Notes: a model not told the origin generated them from the sequence alone. 64,000 nucleotides of DNA from Nostoc sp. JL33 (GCF_017114985.1 NZ_JABXKP010000060.1:1-64000); one strand, 5' to 3'; positions 46,097 to 55,900 are shown, numbered from the stretch's first letter. A program made the numbers and translations.

Positions 46097-47017
46097 ATGC
46101 TGCCAGTCATCTATTCCGACGAGTTTTTAGATCACAAAACTGGAAAATACCATCCCGAAAGACCAGAACGCTTGACGGCGATCGCTACTGCCCTAAAAGC
46201 AGCTATATTCGCAGATCAAATTGTCTGGCAAAAGCCCACACCAGCATCAGAACAGCCATCACTGATGTCTATGTTGGTGAAAGCGCATAGCCCAGCTTAT
46301 ATGAAAAAACTTTGGCAAATCGCTTCTAGTGGCGGCGGCCCTTTGGATGGAGATACGCCAGTTTCCCCGCGCAGTTATGATGTGGCATTGTTGGCAGTCA
46401 GTGCCTGGTTAGATGGAGTTGAGGCTGTCTTAAAGTCGGCTAATCCGGCTTTTGTACTGGCGCGTCCCCCAGGACACCATGCAGAAAGTGATGCGGGGAT
46501 GGGCTTTTGCCTATTTTCTAATGCAGCGATCGCAGCTTTATTTGCCCTAGAACAACCCGGAGTTAACCGCGTCGCCATCCTCGATTGGGATGTGCATCAC
46601 GGTAATGGTACTCAGGCGATCGTCGAAACCCAAGCACGCATCGCCTACTGTTCCCTACATCAGTACCCATGCTATCCCGGTACTGGAAGAGCGACAGAAC
46701 GCGGCTTTCATAATAATGTCTTAAATTTACCTGTACCCCCTGGTAGTGATATTGCAGTATATCAACCATTATTTGAAAGACAGGTTGTACCGTTTTTAGC
46801 AAACTTTCAAGCAGATTTACTGATTGTGAGTGCTGGTTACGATGGCAATGCCGCAGATCCTTTAGCAAGTATCAATTTGCAGCCAGAAGACTACGCTTTA
46901 TTTACTGATTATTGTCTAGGGGTAACTCGTAAAATTCTGTTTGGCTTAGAAGGTGGTTACGACTTTAATACTCTTTCTCAATCAGTTGTAGCGACGATTG
47001 AACGCTGTTTACTTTAA
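46097..47017 (+). CDS. Histone deacetylase family (AcuC/HDAC-like) protein
   Basis: A 306-residue zinc or iron amidohydrolase. Motifs include YHPERPERL near the N-terminus, RPPGHHAESDAGMGFCLFSNAAIA with the catalytic histidine pair, WDVHHGNGTQAI with metal ligands Asp and His, and SAGYDGNAADPLA with the third ligand Asp, ending with LEGGYD. Bacterial members remove acetyl groups from polyamines or from acetoin-pathway or other proteins; the substrate is unknown here. It begins 73 bases after the FHA-GGDEF-EAL gene and could share its transcript, though no functional link is evident. Confidence 0.88.
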   Translation: MLPVIYSDEFLDHKTGKYHPERPERLTAIATALKAAIFADQIVWQKPTPASEQPSLMSMLVKAHSPAYMKKLWQIASSGGGPLDGDTPVSPRSYDVALLAVSAWLDGVEAVLKSANPAFVLARPPGHHAESDAGMGFCLFSNAAIAALFALEQPGVNRVAILDWDVHHGNGTQAIVETQARIAYCSLHQYPCYPGTGRATERGFHNNVLNLPVPPGSDIAVYQPLFERQVVPFLANFQADLLIVSAGYDGNAADPLASINLQPEDYALFTDYCLGVTRKILFGLEGGYDFNTLSQSVVATIERCLL

Positions 47018-47286
47018 TCTCATTGCCGGGGACTGGGGAGCAGGGGACAGGGGGAGCAGAGGGGAAGTTGCAGTAAGTCTTTCCCCAATGCCCTGTTTGG
47101 CCTGTTTGCCCAATGTATTTTTTTGTAAAGTTCATCAAATCTTCAGAAAGAAAAAGTTTGAGTGGGGTTCTGAAAGAGCTAAAGTTTTGTTAAGATGCAA
47201 TTGCTAGCAGTTTCTCAGCGAAATTCACCTATCGGGGTGTGGAGAAATAAAAAGTACTAGCAGCACAAATTTCCAAAGGTGAAGCA
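47018..47286. other. Spacer with G-rich degenerate repeat
   Basis: Contains GGGGACTGGGGAGCAGGGGA at 47027-47046, the same low-complexity style that is found inside the large kinase gene. Nothing else seen. Confidence 0.4.
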
Positions 47287-47424
47287 ATGACCACCTATAT
47301 TTTTTTCGATGAAGCCCTCCGAATGCTGACCAACGCCTATTTGATATCAGGAGTATTGTTAATAGCTGCTTCTGCTATAGGTTTGGCGGTAATTGAAACA
47401 ATAGAAAAGGCAGGAGAACCCTAA
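47287..47424 (+). CDS. Putative 45-residue single-helix membrane protein
   Basis: MTTYIFFDEALRMLTNAYLI-SGVLLIAASAIGLAVIETIEKAGEP. One hydrophobic helix (about residues 18-37) between charged ends, with AAGGTG 7 bases before the ATG. Small thylakoid or plasma-membrane proteins of this kind are common in cyanobacteria. I do not recognise the family. It could be a chance frame, but the ribosome site and the helix make it worth recording. Confidence 0.45.
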   Translation: MTTYIFFDEALRMLTNAYLISGVLLIAASAIGLAVIETIEKAGEP

Positions 47425-47601
47425 CTTTACACATGGCAGTGTAGTTATTGCCAAAAACCATTGGGTGCAAGTGTTCGCCGTGAAGAAATACTGGGAACAC
47501 TAAAGCATGAAAGTCTCACAGCGTTGCAGTCTTACCTGGAAATCTACCAAACACACAGGTAACTGTAGCGCTATTGAGACCCTAAGCAAGGAGTTACTAC
47601 A

Positions 47602-48048
47602 ATGGGTCTATTCGACGCTCTGTTGGACATAGAAAGCCAAACCCAAGCAGCACTCAATCCAGAGGAAGCTTTTGCTGTCATTATCTTGACGGCAACAGCC
47701 TCAGACGGTTACCTTTCTATTGAGCAAGCAAATTCTATCACTTTTATGCTGTCCCGGATGAAACTTTTTAAAAGTTATCCCCATGAGATGATGATCAGAC
47801 TGTTTGACAAAATCTTGGGCATTCTCCAGGGTGATGGTTTTAATCCTTTATTTAATGCAGCAAAAGATTCTCTATCTCAAGACTTGCGGGAAGCAGCTTT
47901 TGCAGTAGCCACTGATTTAGTTTTAGCTGAAGGTATTGTAGCTGAAGAAGAAAAAAGCTTCTTAAATGATTTATATCAAGCTTTAGGTGTTTCTAGTGAG
48001 ATCGCAATACAAATTGTGCAAGTAATCTTGATTAAAAACCGGGGATAG
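47602..48048 (+). CDS. TerB-like (tellurite resistance family) helical protein
   Basis: A 148-residue all-helical protein: MGLFDALLDIESQTQAALNPEEAFAVIILTATASDGYLSIEQAN, then FDKILGILQ and the second half AAFAVATDLVLAEGIVAEEEKSFLNDLYQALGVS. The paired (S/A)DG and AEG.V.EEE.SFL patterns are the metal-binding repeats of TerB-like domains. Many such proteins have no link to tellurite; role unknown. AAGGAG lies about 8 bases before the start and a strong terminator follows, so it is transcribed alone. Confidence 0.8.
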   Translation: MGLFDALLDIESQTQAALNPEEAFAVIILTATASDGYLSIEQANSITFMLSRMKLFKSYPHEMMIRLFDKILGILQGDGFNPLFNAAKDSLSQDLREAAFAVATDLVLAEGIVAEEEKSFLNDLYQALGVSSEIAIQIVQVILIKNRG

Positions 48049-48100
48049 GGTGATAGAAGATATGCCTAATTAAACTATATAAATAGCTTATAAACAAAGT

Positions 48101-48134
48101 GTGCCAAAGGAGCCTAACTCCTTTGGCACTATTT
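48101..48134 (+). terminator. Terminator after the TerB-like gene
   Basis: Perfect 12-bp arms GTGCCAAAGGAG (48101-48112) and CTCCTTTGGCAC (48118-48129), 5-nt loop, followed by TATTTTT. Confidence 0.9.
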
Positions 48135-48259
48135 TTAGTGTTATTCTGACTAGGCTTAGATTCCCGACTTTTCCCTTGAAGTCGCAAATCTTGTTGTTCA
48201 ATGCACTATTGTGTCATAATCCGATTTTATAATTTTGAACTTTAAATTGTAAATTAGTT

Positions 48260-49615
48260 ATGCGTTGTTCTGCCACCCTAACCCAACTGGTTGAAGTTCT
48301 TTTGGCCCAGACTGTAAACTTATCTGAAGCTGCTTTAAGGCAAGTAAGTATTGGTATAGAAACAGATAGCCGTACCCTGAAGCCGGGTGAAGTATTTGTA
48401 GCTTTGCGAGGCGATAAGTTTGATGGACATGAATTTGTGCCAACTGCGATCGCCAAGGGTGCAATAGCTGCAATTGTCGATTTTGAATACGAAAATCCTG
48501 GATTTCCTATATTACAGGTAAAAGACACGCTCAAGGCATATCAAAAAATTGCCAGATGGTGGCGCGATCGCTTTAACATTCCTGTAATTGGCGTAACAGG
48601 TTCTGTGGGCAAAACTACAACCAAAGAATTGATCGCCGCAGTTTTAGGAACAAAGGGACGAGTTCACAAAACTTATGAAAATTATAATAATGAAATTGGT
48701 GTCCCGAAAACTCTCCTAGAACTTGGCGCAGAAGATGACTACGCCGTAATTGAAATGGCGATGCGGGGTAGGGGACAAATTGCCGAACTGACGCAAATAG
48801 CACGTCCAACAATTGGAGTGATTACCAATGTCGGGACGGCGCATATTGAGTTACTGGGTTCTGAAGAAGCGATCGCTCAGGCAAAATGTGAGTTATTAGC
48901 CGAAATGTCTGCTGATAGTGTGGCAATTCTCAACTACGACAATCCCCTATTAATTACCACGGCGGCTTCAGTTTGGCACGGAGAAGTTTTGACTTACGGC
49001 TTTTCTGGTGGGGATATTCAAGGGCAGTTAATTGATAACCAGACTATGGAAGTCGCAGGAATCCAACTACCTCTACCGCTACTTGGTCGTCATAATGCGA
49101 CTAATTTTTTGGCAGCTTTAGCGGTGGCAAAGGTGTTGGGAATCGATTGGGCATCTCTAAAAACAGGTGTGATGGTGAATATGCCCACAGGGCGATCGCA
49201 GCGATTTACCTTACCCAATGACGTGTTAATCTTAGATGAAACTTATAATGCTGCACCAGAAGCGATGATCGCAGCGTTGCAATTATTGGCAGACACACCC
49301 GGAAAGCGGAAGATTGCCGTATTGGGTGCAATGAAAGAATTGGGAGAGCGATCGGTGCAGTTGCACCAGCGAGTCGGAGAAACAGTGCGAAAGTTGAATT
49401 TAGACGGCTTGTTGGTTTTAGTAGATGGACAAGATGCCGAAGCGATCGCCCTTAGTGCCGAAGGTATCCCATCGGAGTGTTTTGCAACTCATGCTGATTT
49501 GGTGGCTAGGTTGAAGACATTTGTGCAAGCAGGCGATCGTTTATTATTCAAAGCCGCCCATTCGGTGGGATTAGATCGGGTAGTCAATCAGTTACGTGCA
49601 GAATTTCCCAAATGA
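48260..49615 (+). CDS. murF: UDP-N-acetylmuramoyl-tripeptide--D-alanyl-D-alanine ligase
   Basis: A 451-residue Mur ligase that adds D-Ala-D-Ala to the UDP-MurNAc-tripeptide in peptidoglycan synthesis. The N-terminal substrate domain carries SIGIETDSRTLKPGEVFVAL; the ATP loop is VIGVTGSVGKTTTKE; the centre has YENYNNEIGVPKTLLEL and NVGTAHIELLGS; and the C-terminal domain begins near GRSQRF with ILDETYNAAPEAM. The start MRCSATLTQLVEVL follows a weak ribosome site. The gene is solitary; no other mur genes are nearby. Confidence 0.95.
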   Translation: MRCSATLTQLVEVLLAQTVNLSEAALRQVSIGIETDSRTLKPGEVFVALRGDKFDGHEFVPTAIAKGAIAAIVDFEYENPGFPILQVKDTLKAYQKIARWWRDRFNIPVIGVTGSVGKTTTKELIAAVLGTKGRVHKTYENYNNEIGVPKTLLELGAEDDYAVIEMAMRGRGQIAELTQIARPTIGVITNVGTAHIELLGSEEAIAQAKCELLAEMSADSVAILNYDNPLLITTAASVWHGEVLTYGFSGGDIQGQLIDNQTMEVAGIQLPLPLLGRHNATNFLAALAVAKVLGIDWASLKTGVMVNMPTGRSQRFTLPNDVLILDETYNAAPEAMIAALQLLADTPGKRKIAVLGAMKELGERSVQLHQRVGETVRKLNLDGLLVLVDGQDAEAIALSAEGIPSECFATHADLVARLKTFVQAGDRLLFKAAHSVGLDRVVNQLRAEFPK

Positions 49616-49949
49616 ATCTACCCCTAGAAACCTTAGCAATATTGTATGACTTTTTTAGTGTTCTACAAACGCTGTATAACTATAAAAAAGTTGTACAATT
49701 TACGCGCCTACAAGCACTATTATATCGTTAGCTACTCAGAAGTTTTGAAAAAATAAAGTTCTACAATTTCATCATGCTACCATCCAAAAACAAATAAAAA
49801 AGTTGTATAATTTTGCAACCGTTTTCCCTGTAAGGATTTGGGAATATTTGCTTCAAAATTCAGTGGCGATCGCATCCAAGTGCAAAGCTGAATCAACAGC
49901 TTGAGTTTACGAGGAATGCGATGCCTGCGGCGGACGGAGCCATCGCACT
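49616..49949. other. Spacer after murF
   Basis: AT-rich, with several similar short motifs (TTGTACAATTT, TTGTATAATTT, CTGTATAACT) that are not regular enough to be a CRISPR array. A palindromic repeat (GCGATGCCTGCGGCGG) lies at 49918-49937. No gene recognised. Confidence 0.4.
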
Positions 49950-50505
49950 CTATTTCACTTTACCTATAGCCGCTAGCATGGAGCGATCGCCTAACCTCTC
50001 AAAGCCAATTTCCTTTTCCATAAAGGAATTCAAGAAGTATTATCTTAAGTACGCTTCGCTTCCAATGCCTTGCAGGTGAACAACGCCCGCAAGCTTGAGG
50101 TAATCGCATAATTGTTGTTTGATTCAGCAATGCAAACTTAGTTTCTTTTGTAAAAGCGACATGACGAACTACAGATCCCGGATACAACTAACCTACTACA
50201 CCAATGGACTCTTGCAAGAATTGACCTTGTTCATCACAGAGTTGTTTAGCAAAATGCTGATGAGCATAGGAAACTGCTTTCTTATATTCGACATCTAGTT
50301 CTATGCCATCAACACCGTCAACTTTTAATGACTTGGATTTTTTTCCCTTAAATTTAACAACCTGATTATGTTGGAGGAATGTTGCCGTGATTCCCAGGTG
50401 AATATTAATTTGGGTTTCAATATTGATTGAATGCCTATTTAAGCCTGTCAACGAAATCAGACCTTCTTCATTAATCTGAAAAGATTGCTTTAGCAGCCAG
50501 GTTCT
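49950..50505 (-). pseudogene. Remnant of a cas8a-like (Cmx1/csx13 type) CRISPR effector gene
   Basis: Minus strand, one frame from about 50505 reads LSRTWLLKQSFQINEEGLIS, HLGITATFLQHNQVVKF, VEYKKAVSYAHQHFAKQLCD and FLQESIGVVG, then a TAG stop at 50185-50187, then LYPGSVVRHVAFTKETKF in the same frame. Beyond about 50110 the frames shift. The TFLQHN and LYPGSVVRHVAF phrases and the place directly after cas6 suggest the C-terminal half of Cas8a1/Cmx1, the large subunit of the MYXAN-type I system; this is from memory. Stops, frame breaks and the missing N-terminal half show that it is dead. Confidence 0.45.
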
Positions 50506-50849
50506 TGATAACCCTGGATAATCACTATACGCGATCGCAATCTCTCAGCAGGCTCAAGCAAATAAATTTCAGGAATCCCCAAGCGAATTGTATGCTTGCC
50601 AATTTTGAGCGACTTACCTGCTAACGGATAAACCAAACGCACTTGATCTACTGGTAGCCGAATCCGAAGCCTAGAATTTTTAGTTAGCTGAATTACGCCT
50701 TCCTTGGGAATACCTACAATAGTATGAATTCCAACTGTATTTAACTTATGAAGTTCAGGTTCAAAGTGGGCGATCGCAGAAAATAGCTCATGGCCGTGGT
50801 CGAGAGGTACTGTCTCACCAATCAGGTTAAAAATTAAATCTATGTTATG
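50490..50849 (-). pseudogene. Truncated cas6 (Cmx6-type CRISPR RNA endonuclease)
   Basis: Minus-strand frame without a start codon: FNLIGETVPLDHGHELFSAI, then ELHKLNTVGIHTIVGIPKEG, LTKNSRLRIRLPVDQVRLVY, PLAGKSLKIGKHTIRLGIPE and LLEPAERLRSRIVIIQGYQEP, ending at a TAA. The DHG..LF.AI, SRLRIRLP, LAGK.L.IG and SR(I/L)V.I.GY.EP motifs are those of Cas6/Cmx6, which cuts CRISPR precursor RNA in type I systems. Only about 119 of ~200 residues remain; the C-terminal half, with its glycine-rich loop, is gone. It runs straight into the cas8a-like remnant, as expected for decay of a cas operon. No CRISPR array is visible nearby. Confidence 0.7.
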
Positions 50850-51166
50850 TTAACTGAGGTGTTAAAACCTTTGTTGGCTTTGTTAGATTTAAAGGTGACT
50901 CTGAGAGAATCTGCATAGGTAAGCTGCAATCAACGATCATCTTTACCACCCTATCTTTAAGCAGATATACGATAGAGGCAACTAATTATTATTTAGACTA
51001 CCTTAGTGATTAATGTGAGAGTACTTTAAAGCGTCAAGCAAACATAATAATTTTTACTAAGTTAGTATTGTTTTATATTCATTTAGCATTTCTAAAATTT
51101 CCTTGAAGAATAGGAAAAGCCTCATTTGTACCAACTCGAATTACTGGGACTCCTACAGTATTGTCC
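50850..51166. other. Spacer between the cas6 remnant and the AIPR gene
   Basis: About 317 AT-rich bases with many stops. No CRISPR repeats, gene or hairpin were recognised. Confidence 0.4.
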
Positions 51167-52840
51167 TCAATTGAAAATTTTTTCCACAATTTCCTGGCAT
51201 TTTGTGACATTTCTGAAGATATTTGCCGGATAGGAAGTTGGAAATAGGTTGCTACTTTCACTCATAATACTACCCAAAAACTCTGAGGTCATAGATTGAA
51301 TATTATCAATTTGTACTGGGGTTAAATCAGATGATATGCTAAAAAAATTCTCTGGTAAGGCTTTGTAAACCAGGTGTAGTATGAGACGATTACTATGAGT
51401 AGCAAATAACTTTTCTCTTCCATCTCGTTGTTTTTGTACTTCTGATAATTTATTCTCTACTACTCTTAAGATTTGAACTAATTTCCAAAGGTTAGAACCA
51501 TTTACTGATCTATTAAAGAGAGTTTTGTATGGAGGTTTTTCTATATCTTCCCATAAAACACCAATTTTATCTTTAACTCGCGTGGCGAAAGAAACCTCAT
51601 TCTGTTTGCACGCTCGACTAATCGTAGCTTCATTTAAATCAAAACCTTTTTCTCCATCTGGGATTGATTCACCTGACTTATAAGTATAAATAATTCCTTC
51701 TAAGTGAAGTTCATTTTTTATTCTTTCTTGCTCTGGATCGAGAGCTACAAATTCTCGACGATCAATTCGGTTCTGAGTATTGTTGAATCGAGTAATTTCT
51801 GTAGCAAATTCTTCAGGACAATTTTCTAAGGAGATAAAACGAATAAGAACTCTTGCTTTTTCAACCTGCTCAGGAGAATTTTGATATGCTCTTGCTATCG
51901 ATCCAACAGTCTGAGCGCCATTAACTACTTTGACATCTTTACATTCAAATATGCCCGTGTCTCTTCCACTACCGCCAAGCGGTTTTTTCCCAATACTAGA
52001 ACACAAAGCTGTTATGCCATTGTTATAATACCAAAATTTTTCCGGTTCTTTTTTTAGTGTATTGATAATACCTTCATTAACTTCACTATCTTTTACAAAA
52101 AGCCTAATATTTGAAGAGAACAATTTAGGAGAATGTTTAGTCCACCAATCAGCTACTTCCCTAGCAGACACTTGCCCATAATATGATTGATAGGGTTCTT
52201 TTGTTTGTCCCCACTCAAACAGGCAAACATCTAAATTTATAGGATTGCCAGATGCTCCTTGAGATATAATGTTATATATATTTGCCTGGTTATAAACTCT
52301 CATACTAACAATATCTGATGAATCGTTCATCTCACCTAATAGATCATCCAATTCTCTTTTTGGTTCATCTGCTAAGGGAGTTTGACCTGAATAGACAAGG
52401 ATTATTTCAAATCTTGTTCCTGCGTCATTCAGCGCTTCTTCAATATCTGGAGTTTTATTATTAAATTTTGAGTTGAATCTCTCATATCTAGCATTTACCA
52501 AGTCTTTAAAACCTCTAGTAAATTTCATTACCTCATCTGTTTTAACACTACCTTTACTGTCTTGTTTCCATTTGGACTGTAATACATACATTATTTTTTC
52601 TCGCCTGTCAAAATAAAGCGAATCTATTCCATTATCCTGTCCACCATCAACTATCGATTTTGATGCTTCTTGAGGAGAGAGATCAGCTAAAACCATCAAA
52701 GTAAATGCAGCTAGACTTCTTGTTAAGAAAATTAACTCTCTGTCTGTTTCAGATTTATTTTGATAATCTGATAAGTCAATCAAACCATTAAATGTTTTTT
52801 GAAGGTATGACTTTATTTGACGTAGGTGGATTTCACTCAT
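51167..52840 (-). CDS. AIPR-family (abortive phage infection) protein
   Basis: A 557-residue protein that appears intact. The N-terminal part (about 45-110) has VDGGQDNGIDSLYFDRREKIMYVLQSKW, the G.D.GIDa.....i..vQ.K pattern of a PD-(D/E)XK-type nuclease fold. The centre carries FWYYNNGITALC and VKVVNGAQTVGSIARAY, hallmarks of the AIPR family, then RFISLENCPEEFATEITRFNNTQNRI. AIPR genes were described from lactococcal abortive-infection systems and often sit in defence islands. It lies next to a dead CRISPR-Cas locus, fitting that pattern. It is transcribed alone toward the cas remnants. Mechanism is not established. Confidence 0.85.
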   Translation of the reverse strand: MSEIHLRQIKSYLQKTFNGLIDLSDYQNKSETDRELIFLTRSLAAFTLMVLADLSPQEASKSIVDGGQDNGIDSLYFDRREKIMYVLQSKWKQDSKGSVKTDEVMKFTRGFKDLVNARYERFNSKFNNKTPDIEEALNDAGTRFEIILVYSGQTPLADEPKRELDDLLGEMNDSSDIVSMRVYNQANIYNIISQGASGNPINLDVCLFEWGQTKEPYQSYYGQVSAREVADWWTKHSPKLFSSNIRLFVKDSEVNEGIINTLKKEPEKFWYYNNGITALCSSIGKKPLGGSGRDTGIFECKDVKVVNGAQTVGSIARAYQNSPEQVEKARVLIRFISLENCPEEFATEITRFNNTQNRIDRREFVALDPEQERIKNELHLEGIIYTYKSGESIPDGEKGFDLNEATISRACKQNEVSFATRVKDKIGVLWEDIEKPPYKTLFNRSVNGSNLWKLVQILRVVENKLSEVQKQRDGREKLFATHSNRLILHLVYKALPENFFSISSDLTPVQIDNIQSMTSEFLGSIMSESSNLFPTSYPANIFRNVTKCQEIVEKIFN

Positions 52841-53036
52841 AATGTTGGTAGATGTAATTAACTTGAATGTTATCGGCTCAAATTTTTACAGACTTGTCTG
52901 TAGTATAAAGACGTTGTAAAAATATACATTCGGGTTTTTGCGATCGCATTTGGATAATTTTACCCTTTACTGCAAATCCAGCGAATACTTACTTAAGTAT
53001 TAATAAATATATTATACTTATAATCATTGCCATAAA

Positions 53037-53076
53037 AATGGCTTCTGCAAGCCATACAACTTCTTCAGAAGCCATT
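53037..53076 (-). terminator. Terminator of glmS
   Basis: AATGGCTTCTG (53037-53047) pairs with CAGAAGCCATT (53066-53076). On the minus strand a TTTTTAT run follows the stem. It lies 29 bases after the glmS stop codon. Confidence 0.8.
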
Positions 53077-53104
53077 ATACCTAAATTTTACGTATAAAAT
53101 TATA

Positions 53105-54976
53105 CTATTCTACGGTAACACTTTTAGCTAGATTACGAGGCTGATCGACATCCAAACCGCGACGGGCGGCAATATGATAAGCCAACAATTGTAAGGGAAC
53201 TACTGTGAGGATGGGAGAGAGTAATTCTTCTACATCAGAGACGGGAAGAAGATCGTTAAAGATTTCCGCAGCTTCGCCATCGTTGACGGGAGTCACGCCA
53301 ATTAACCGAGAATCTCTGGCTTTGGCTTCTTGGGCATTGGAAATAACTTTTTCGTAAACACTACCAGGTATTGCGATCGCAACTACTGGTACTTTTGCAT
53401 CCAAAAGAGCGATCGGGCCATGTTTCATTTCTCCAGCCGGATACCCTTCGGCGTGAATATAGCTGATTTCTTTTAATTTCAACGCCCCTTCCAAAGCAAT
53501 AGGAAAGTTAATCCCCCTACCCACAAAAATGAAATCTTGGGTTTCGGCGAATTCGTGGGCTAGCTGTTCAGTTAAACGTTCTTGAGTTTCCAAAGTTGCC
53601 TCAATTTGTTTGGGAATCTGCCGCAACCCATTAATAATCTTCTCTAATGTGTCTTTTGAAACTGTTTGACGACGAGCTGCTAAATCCAATGCCAAAGCAT
53701 AAAACGCCATCAGTTGGGCGGTAAAAGTTTTCGTCGCCGCTACGCCAATTTCAATTCCCGCTAAGGTACTGATAATATGCGACACCATATGACCAAGGCT
53801 ACTTTCGGGGCGATTGGTAATGCCCAGTAGTCGCGCTTGATATTTAGATTCTTTCCCCTGGCGACGTTCTTTTTCCATCCCCAAAGCTGCTAGGGTATCG
53901 GCGGTTTCGCCTGATTGGGTAACGCCAATGATCAACGTGTTAGCCGTCACGGGTGATGGTGCATAGCGATACTCAGAAGCGTAATGTACCTGAGTTGAAA
54001 TTCCTGCTAGTTGTTCAAGTAAATATTTTCCGATTAATGCTGCGTGCCAACTGGTACCACAGGCGACAATATGAATTTGTTCTAAATCGTTGTAGAAATC
54101 CGCAGGTAAACCAAGATTGATTGGCGATTCGGTAGATTCGGCTGGATTAAAGTATGCTTCTAAACTAGCTCTTACTACCCCTGGCTGCTCATGGATTTCT
54201 TTGAGCATGAAGTGTTTGAATCCCTGCTTTTCTACCATTGCAGGATTGTAGTTAAGCAGTCGGGGTTGTTTTTTCAACCTGTCGCCAGCAAAATTGTAAA
54301 TCTCAACGCCCAAAGGAGTCAGGCGGGCAATTTCGCCATTTTCCAGAGGTAGCACTGCACGGGTGTAGGCAACGATCGCTGGCGTATCAGATGCACAAAA
54401 GAACTCCCCTTGCCCAAAACCAATTACCAAAGGCGCTTGCTGGCGAACAACAATCAATTCATCGGGGTAGTCAGCAGAAATAACTGCGATCGCAAATGCC
54501 CCCTGCAAGTGGTTAACAGCTTGGCGAATTGCCTCTAGAAAGCCAGATGAGGGGGGAAGATTCTTTAAAAATTCGGCTATGAGATGGGGAATAACTTCTG
54601 TATCGGTTTCAGAAAGAAACTGGTGTCCTTTTTCTTTGAGTTCCTCGCGCAACTCGCGGTAATTTTCGATAATGCCATTTTGCACCACCGCCACTCGCTT
54701 TGCCGTATCCATGTGGGGATGGGCGTTGTACTCTTCTGGTTTACCATGAGTTGCCCAGCGAGTATGACCAATACCAATTTGGGCGGGGGTTTCTATTTGT
54801 TCGAGTTTAGAACGCAGGTTATGCAGTTTGCCCTTTGCCCGCACACAATTAACCTCACCTTCCCAAATAGTGGCGATTCCAGCAGAATCGTAGCCCCTGT
54901 ACTCTAGTTTTTCCAGCCCAGCCAATAAAATGTCTGTCGCCGCTTGAGTGCCTATATATCCAACGATTCCGCACAT
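53105..54976 (-). CDS. glmS: Glutamine--fructose-6-phosphate aminotransferase (isomerising)
   Basis: A 623-residue two-domain enzyme making glucosamine-6-phosphate for peptidoglycan and lipopolysaccharide. The glutaminase domain starts with the nucleophile Cys2 in MCGIVGYIG and shows GHTRWATHGKP and ENYRELRE. Two SIS sugar-isomerase domains follow (ACGTSWHAALIGKYLLE, VTQSGETADTLAAL, GRGINFPIALEGALKLKEISY), ending LAKSVTVE. The length is normal. No glmS ribozyme was recognised in the short leader, as expected outside Firmicutes. It lies downstream of psaC on the same strand with a terminator between. Confidence 0.96.
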   Translation of the reverse strand: MCGIVGYIGTQAATDILLAGLEKLEYRGYDSAGIATIWEGEVNCVRAKGKLHNLRSKLEQIETPAQIGIGHTRWATHGKPEEYNAHPHMDTAKRVAVVQNGIIENYRELREELKEKGHQFLSETDTEVIPHLIAEFLKNLPPSSGFLEAIRQAVNHLQGAFAIAVISADYPDELIVVRQQAPLVIGFGQGEFFCASDTPAIVAYTRAVLPLENGEIARLTPLGVEIYNFAGDRLKKQPRLLNYNPAMVEKQGFKHFMLKEIHEQPGVVRASLEAYFNPAESTESPINLGLPADFYNDLEQIHIVACGTSWHAALIGKYLLEQLAGISTQVHYASEYRYAPSPVTANTLIIGVTQSGETADTLAALGMEKERRQGKESKYQARLLGITNRPESSLGHMVSHIISTLAGIEIGVAATKTFTAQLMAFYALALDLAARRQTVSKDTLEKIINGLRQIPKQIEATLETQERLTEQLAHEFAETQDFIFVGRGINFPIALEGALKLKEISYIHAEGYPAGEMKHGPIALLDAKVPVVAIAIPGSVYEKVISNAQEAKARDSRLIGVTPVNDGEAAEIFNDLLPVSDVEELLSPILTVVPLQLLAYHIAARRGLDVDQPRNLAKSVTVE

Positions 54977-55044
54977 TGTTCACACCACTTTTTTTCAGGA
55001 TGATTAAATCCAGTATAGTTCTTAGCACAAATTCGACATTTTGC

Positions 55045-55071
55045 AAAAAAAAAGGGAGTAAATTACTCCCT
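55045..55071 (-). terminator. Terminator on the psaC side of glmS
   Basis: AGGGAGTAA (55053-55061) and TTACTCCCT (55063-55071) form the stem; on the minus strand a run of nine T follows (A-run 55045-55053). It ends transcription arriving from psaC before glmS. Between it and psaC (55072-55380) lie only degenerate repeats containing CTGAGTTCTGAGTTCCGAG. Confidence 0.75.
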
Positions 55072-55380
55072 CTACCACTAGGTATTACTAAAGGTACTTT
55101 CTATTAAGAAACTTTAAAATTCTTGAGGACTGAGTTCTGAGTTCCGAGTGAAGAATCAAGAAATTGTTTTTTTTGATTTACTTCTTTTGTCTCAGAACTC
55201 AGGACTCAGCGAGAACTCTGGGCGGAGGCTTTATTTGATGGTCTGTATCACTGCCGAGGGGCGCAAAAGCTTGCGCCTTTCTCTTATGCCCAAAGGAGAC
55301 AACGCAACCGTTCTGGAAAGAACAGTTGGGCAGTAGACCCGCATCACGATCAGAAGTCCGGTGACTCAGCACTGAGCTTT

Positions 55381-55668
<288 letters not shown>

Positions 55669-55900
55669 TCATAATCAACGCATAGTTTACCGCAGTGGTT
55701 GATAGGCCGTAATCAAAAGGCTACATAACTTCAAACAATGTAATGAGCACCCTTGATATTGGTTTTTGCGAGATTGCCCCTATTGACTTATTAATCAGCA
55801 ACATCATCGGAGCGTATTTACCCCAGTGCAATACCATAATATTGGTTCAATAGTAAAGTGTTCTGCAAGAAAAGTTAATCGAAAAGATAAGATGGGGAAG

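Noticed and set aside
47018..47286. Short frame 46998-47207 as a gene after the deacetylase
   Set aside because: Overlaps the end of the deacetylase gene and is made mostly of a G-rich degenerate repeat.
49616..49870. Recurring TTGTACAATTT / TTGTATAATTT motifs as a possible CRISPR array or operator cluster near the cas remnants
   Set aside because: Spacing is irregular, motif length is only ~11 bases and there are no ~35-base spacers, so this is AT-rich chance or weak regulatory sequence, not an array.
54977..55044. glmS ribozyme in the leader of glmS
   Set aside because: The leader is short and shows no core ribozyme motif; this class is known from Firmicutes.
55720..55760. HLR1-like (RpaB) site upstream of psaC: TTACATTGTTTGAA
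   Set aside because: The second half-site deviates from the TTACA consensus; not enough to call an operator.
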